From positions 203,974-267,973 of the forward strand of contig CALYLX010000138.1 of assembly GCA_944990035.1 (NCBI GenBank): a DNA stretch of 64,000 nucleotides, read 5' to 3'. Below, piece by piece: positions 60,401-64,000 of this stretch. This DNA comes from Clitopilus passeckerianus (taxonomy: Eukaryota; Basidiomycota; Agaricomycetes; Agaricales; Entolomataceae). Below the pieces are notes generated by a model. That model searched no databases and was not told the DNA's origin. It was given only the letters and a program-made list of their open reading frames with translations. Positions within the stretch are counted from its first letter, which is position 1. The number at the start of each line of letters is the position of its first letter. A program made the position numbers and the translations under genes.

Positions 60401-60557
60401 TGAGGAGCCGCGCCCTCTCAACCTCGAGCTTCACTCGCACGATCTCCGTGTCGAGCCCATAGTTTCTGCCTGCGACCACAGTGTCGAAGACCTGGACGCA
60501 GGTGTTCCATAGCGTCACCATACTGACTGCCACCAGAACAAGCTCTGCAGCCTCCAT
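57422..60557 (-). CDS. large HeLo-domain protein (prion-inhibition/propagation type)
   Basis: The start at 60557 gives MEAAELVLVAVSMVTLWNTC, then RNYGLDTEIVRVKLEVERAR and LLMWGEAVGLAK, a typical HeLo N-terminus. A 58-nt intron (about 60125-60182) joins it to SAQFLFGAVFKHAYSSLQK, and the domain ends near SLQLL-type helix HEASAHDYND. HeLo domains are membrane-targeting helical bundles of fungal HET-S/HELLP cell-death proteins. The rest, 700 or more residues, is not recognised. It has FVDFVSTSSIALIAMGGQ, VWVYGIFHGRLWNFSWQVIV, an acidic/basic linker and MWDWLFGVVLPGKFAAF. Breaks are one extra base near 59891 and an uncertain frame change near 59735. There is also an in-frame TGA at 57976-57974, immediately followed by an in-frame ATG (MAEIKKDESRWTYP). 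The last 183 codons may therefore be a separate gene. Exon structure is provisional. Confidence 0.62.
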
Positions 60558-61444
60558 GATCGGCTGTTAGTAACAGAGGTTCAAATGGGTGTAGAAAAAT
60601 CCTCAGAGACAATTGAAAAGCGAGACGATGGCGGGAATGGCGAGGAGTGATTGGGGTATGTTATTGCGCAATGACTGGATATTAGCCAAAGAATGGATGA
60701 ACTAGAACGTCTGGGCAAGTGTTAGAGGGTAATGAGCTGAGATCGGGATGATGCCGGTGGGAAAAGGTGCCACTAGAAAGGAGGAGCGGAATATTTTCAA
60801 TGCAGGATGGATTAGTTAGACCAGATCAATTGAATCTGCGACAACTTGTTGAAGAGTTGAGGAAGGGTATCAGACGGGGAAGGACGCAAAGGTAATAACA
60901 CCCATTATAGAGCACATCTACATCGCCCTTGGCAAACGTTGACAAATTGACGGTAGTGCTGACTCTGCTCCTGACCTTTTTCACATCATGCTGGTGAATT
61001 CACAGCCTGAGTTTATCGGGACCATGACAATCGGTCCTGATCTGAAAGAGATTGTGGGATTACTTACACAACCTAGAAGCAGCACGAATGGCTGGGAAAA
61101 CTACCTTGCATAATGCATTACAGATGTATGTCCGGCCCAGTTTAGAAAGATTTGCCCATGTCGAAACTCCAAATCGTTCAAGAATATATGGCGGTGACAC
61201 CTTCGGAGATGGCTATCATAAAAATGACAATATTGGCGGGCTAACAGACAAGACTACCTGGGAAGGCAAGGCAAGATGCTTCAAGGCATCCCGAAACCTT
61301 TTGACTTTCCTGGTTCTTGTAACGAATAACAGACTGTATTTGAAGGCGGAGGTTTGAGAGTGAAGAAAAATGCATTTCTATAAGCGGTAATACTACGCCT
61401 ATGAGGAGATCATTCCTTTCAACGATCATGTTCATCTCACGGCC
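60558..61444. promoter_or_regulatory. divergent intergenic region HeLo / ZCCHC9-like
   Basis: About 890 bp between two divergent start codons. No clear TATA box or operator was recognised, and open frames look random. Confidence 0.4.
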
Positions 61445-62517
61445 ATGACCAGGATCACAAACTTGGGACGAAAACGAACCTATCTTGAGGCCGGCTGGGG
61501 AAATGGAGAGCAGGACACCCAGGAGGCAGAAGCACCACTATCAGCAACGGACCATGTTGAGGAGTCCAATGGATCAGCACCTCCGAAGAAGAAACGGAAG
61601 CGGACGAAGCCTTCGATGAGAGACGGGAATACTGGGGTCAAGGCTGCTCAGGCTGCAGCAGAGCGAGTCGAAAGGAGGCGCTGAAAGCGAAGGCCTTGCA
61701 AGATGGTGATCTATCCGGCCTCAGTAAATCGGCGAAGAAAAAGCTCAGGGACAAGAAAATGAGAGAAAGGCCCGAAGAGCCTCCGGGTATGTCAGAAATT
61801 AACGACATATCCTGACCTTGTCCTAACACGCATTGTAGCACCTTACTTTGACCCTTCAGAAAGGCGAAGAATGAAACGGCAATTTGACAAGTTCGAGGCC
61901 ACAATATGCTTCGTTTGTCGTGAAAAGGACACCCTGCTAGAGAATGCCCACAATCCGAAGGAATCAGGGGAAAAGACCACTTGGTTGGGATCTGTTACCG
62001 GTGGGTCCTCAAATACATTCAGGATTGCCTCGTTGAATTCATATTCTGTTGTTGCGAACTTCAGTTGTGGATCTGAGAACCATACTTTATCGCACTGCAG
62101 AAAACTCGCCGATCCAGAAAACCCATTGCCGTTCGCTTCATGCTTCGTTTGCAACACAAAAGGGCACCTGGCGTCTTCATGTCCACAGAACAAGGAGAAA
62201 GGTGTATACCCCAACGGAGGTTGCTGCAAACTATGTGGAGAAACTACTCATTTGGCCAAAGATTGCAATTTGAGAAAAAGAGGTACTATCTTCTACAGCT
62301 TCGTTCGTGACGAAAATGATCTAATAAATTTTCAGATGAACCAACCAATACATCACTGCTTGGCACTGGGCGCGGTGCAGGAGCAGATGAAGATGACTTC
62401 CACCTGGTCAAGCGACAAAATGACGGCTATGATCGAGCAGAACGGAAGTTCCACAGGTCGACGGATGCCCAGACAGGAGCAAATAGGACGGCGAGTATCG
62501 GACACAAAAAGTTGTAA
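61445..62517 (+). CDS. ZCCHC9-like CCHC zinc-knuckle protein (frameshifts)
   Basis: This is a nucleolar-type zinc-knuckle protein related to metazoan ZCCHC9. The N-terminus MTRITNLGRKRTYLEAGWGN leads to a basic signal (PPKKKRKRTKP) and a Lys-rich helix (LSKSAKKKLRDKKMRERP). The knuckles are CFVC-REK followed by HPARECPQ (first), RCGSENHTLSHC (second, across an intron), CFVCNTKGHLASSCP and CKLCGETTHLAKDC. The bridging PADPENPLPFAS-like and GVYPNGGCCK segments are diagnostic. Two bases appear missing: in the A-run at 61671-61673 (frame changes from AERVE to KEALKAKAL) and in the GG at 61927-61928, which restores the first knuckle. A further A-run at 62506-62510 just before the stop may also be short by one; the frame as given ends GHKKL. 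Confidence 0.82.
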
Positions 62518-62608
62518 ACTTCTAGTAGATACTCACAGTCTTTGGGCCTGCCCAGCAATGCTTCCTTCACTCACGGAAACCCAGTAAAAGTTCTAATTCT
62601 CATTTGGA

Positions 62609-64000
62609 TTACATCTCGGCATACGCGAGTACATGCAAAATAACGTATAAATAACTAGCAAGATACATTATCATGAGTATCATGACGAAACGGCGTCCTT
62701 TCTTTCGACACTGAATCCTTGTCGCTTTCGCTATTTTCTCGCCGCTCATCTGGCTAGCGACATCCATGTCTTGGATAGTTTGAACAGGACCCTTGAACCA
62801 GTGAATACCACCGTATACCGGGAGGTAGTAGTATCCAATAGCAAGGGCGAGGGTGCCTCCCATACCGCTATGGTGTAGTTAAATGACTCCTTGTCAGGAT
62901 TGGGGCTGCGGGGAACAGGAAGACAACGATAATGAAGACCATCCATGTGACTGCAGTTGCTGCAACAGGCATGGACTGTGGAAAGAACATGAGCGGGAGG
63001 CCAAATTCAGATACGGTTTGGGAAGACTCACGAGTCTGCCAAGAGAGAAAGGTCCTCTCTTGACCTCTTTCTGGCCAATGAACCTGGCGGCGATAGGGAT
63101 TGAGTAGGCAAGGTATTGGCCGGTGACCACCAAGGAGAAGATGGCACCGATGGCGCTGGGTCCAGCGAAGGCGAGGAGGCCGAGCAACAATGACACGCCG
63201 GCAGCGAACCAAACTGCGTTCACGGGAGCATGGGTGCGCTTGTTGACGTTGTAGAGCCAGAACGACAAGGGGAGACCTCCATCTCTGGAGAAGGCGAAGA
63301 TTTGGCGAGAGCAAGTGGTGAGCTGCAAAACAAAATGGCATCAGTAAGGAGATCCGACCGAGAAGCTGTATGACCCTTCGACTTACCATGCTCATTCCGA
63401 TGGAGAATCTATCCAAAGTGAAAAAGGGGAGCGAATCAGCATGGATGATCCCAGACTGGAATCGAAAAGAGAAGTGTTACGTACTGGACAATGATGATCC
63501 AGGCCCAGAAGGCGAGAGTACCTCGTTGGCCAAAGGAGTTGAAGAGGATCTAGTAAGTAGTAACCCCTATGAGTGTGGGACAGAAGACCATCAGAGACGG
63601 GTACATACAGCTGCCATAGGTTGGCCAATTGGGCTGGCCAAGATGCTCTCAAGGTCCTTGCCCATGCAGAAGGCCAGAGCCACGTTAATGCCTACGCCAG
63701 TGAATGTCAAAGTCAGCCTGGGAGGTATGAGGGGGTGGCTCTGACTTACCCCATCCAATGATACTGCTGGTGGTTGCGCAGCGGTGATCATAGCGAAGGG
63801 AATCGCGGTATTGGCATTTCGGGCTTCTTCACTGATGTGGACGGTGGAGTCAAAAGCACCGATGGTCCATAGAGGAGCCAAGAAGCTGAGAATGAATGCA
63901 AAGCCATTGTTCCAACCGGAGACTGGGTAATATCAATTAACACGGTGTTATATTCGATGAAATTATGAGCTCTCACAATTTTGGAAGTTGCCGAATGCGA
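62609..64000 (-). CDS. amino acid/GABA-choline type permease, 5' truncated at window edge
   Basis: This is an APC-superfamily transporter of the fungal UGA4/HNM1 (GABA, choline) type. It enters from the right edge with AFGNFQN, an intron, then SGWNNGFAFILSFLAPLWTI and DSTVHISEEARNANTAIPFA. These are the signature helices of this subfamily. SRQIFAFSRDGGLPLSFWLY, NAVWFAAGVSLLLGLLAFAG, AIFSLVVTGQYLAYSIPIAA, MPVAATAVTWMVFIIVVFLF and GGTLALAIGYYYLPVYGGIH follow, then a cytoplasmic tail. The N-terminal third is outside the window. As given, the tail ends in an odd hydrophobic stretch at 62609. If one A is missing from the T-run near 62735, the tail would instead be an acidic/Ser-rich one ending at 62655, which is more usual. 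The substrate is not assignable. Confidence 0.85.

Overview
This window looks like nuclear DNA of a mushroom-forming basidiomycete (Agaricomycetes). Genes are compact and interrupted by many GT-AG introns of about 45-70 nt. Gene families largely confined to this group are present (DUF6697, DUF7330, FunK1-type kinases, GH128 glucanases, HeLo-domain proteins, DUF7923-like/CCCH proteins). I see about 27 protein-coding loci, one F-box remnant at the left edge, one tRNA and one gene cut by the right edge. No transposon, CRISPR array or rRNA was recognised. All gene names come from reading translated exons; no database search was run.

Layout. 1-3 kb: F-box remnant, then a DUF6697 protein. 3-14 kb: arrestin-like trafficking adaptor, sphingosine-1-phosphate lyase, prefoldin subunit 4, and a tandem pair of BTB/POZ-like paralogs. 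14-26 kb: muskelin, a secreted subtilase, CCR4 deadenylase, mevalonate diphosphate decarboxylase. 26-34 kb: a duplicated block in which two secreted, probably GPI-anchored GH128 glucanases face each other across two tandem NYN-like/CCCH zinc-finger genes. 34-50 kb: a mitochondrial pterin-dehydratase-like protein, an aldo/keto reductase, ATG3, tRNA-Val(AAC), a DUF7330 protein, UTP25, topoisomerase III and a DAL5-type transporter. 50-61 kb: an accessory stretch with a fungus-specific hypothetical protein, a mitochondrial Ohr/OsmC peroxidase, a disrupted FunK1-like kinase and a large HeLo-domain protein. 61-64 kb: a ZCCHC9-like zinc-knuckle protein and a GABA/choline-type permease.

Housekeeping genes are often divergent pairs sharing 160-440 bp of 5' DNA: DPL1/PFD4, CCR4/MVD1, AKR/ATG3, UTP25/TOP3.

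A window-wide feature is that several otherwise well conserved genes each carry one or two single-base frameshifts, nearly all one base missing from a short homopolymer run. This pattern fits residual indel errors in the assembly better than independent gene decay, so I annotate these loci as genes and mark the break points.

The most interesting content is the 26.5-33.8 kb block, where a Regnase-like architecture (coiled coil, NYN-like domain, CCCH fingers) is duplicated and one copy has lost conserved acidic residues, and the HeLo-domain protein at 57.4-60.6 kb with its unrecognised C-terminal region.
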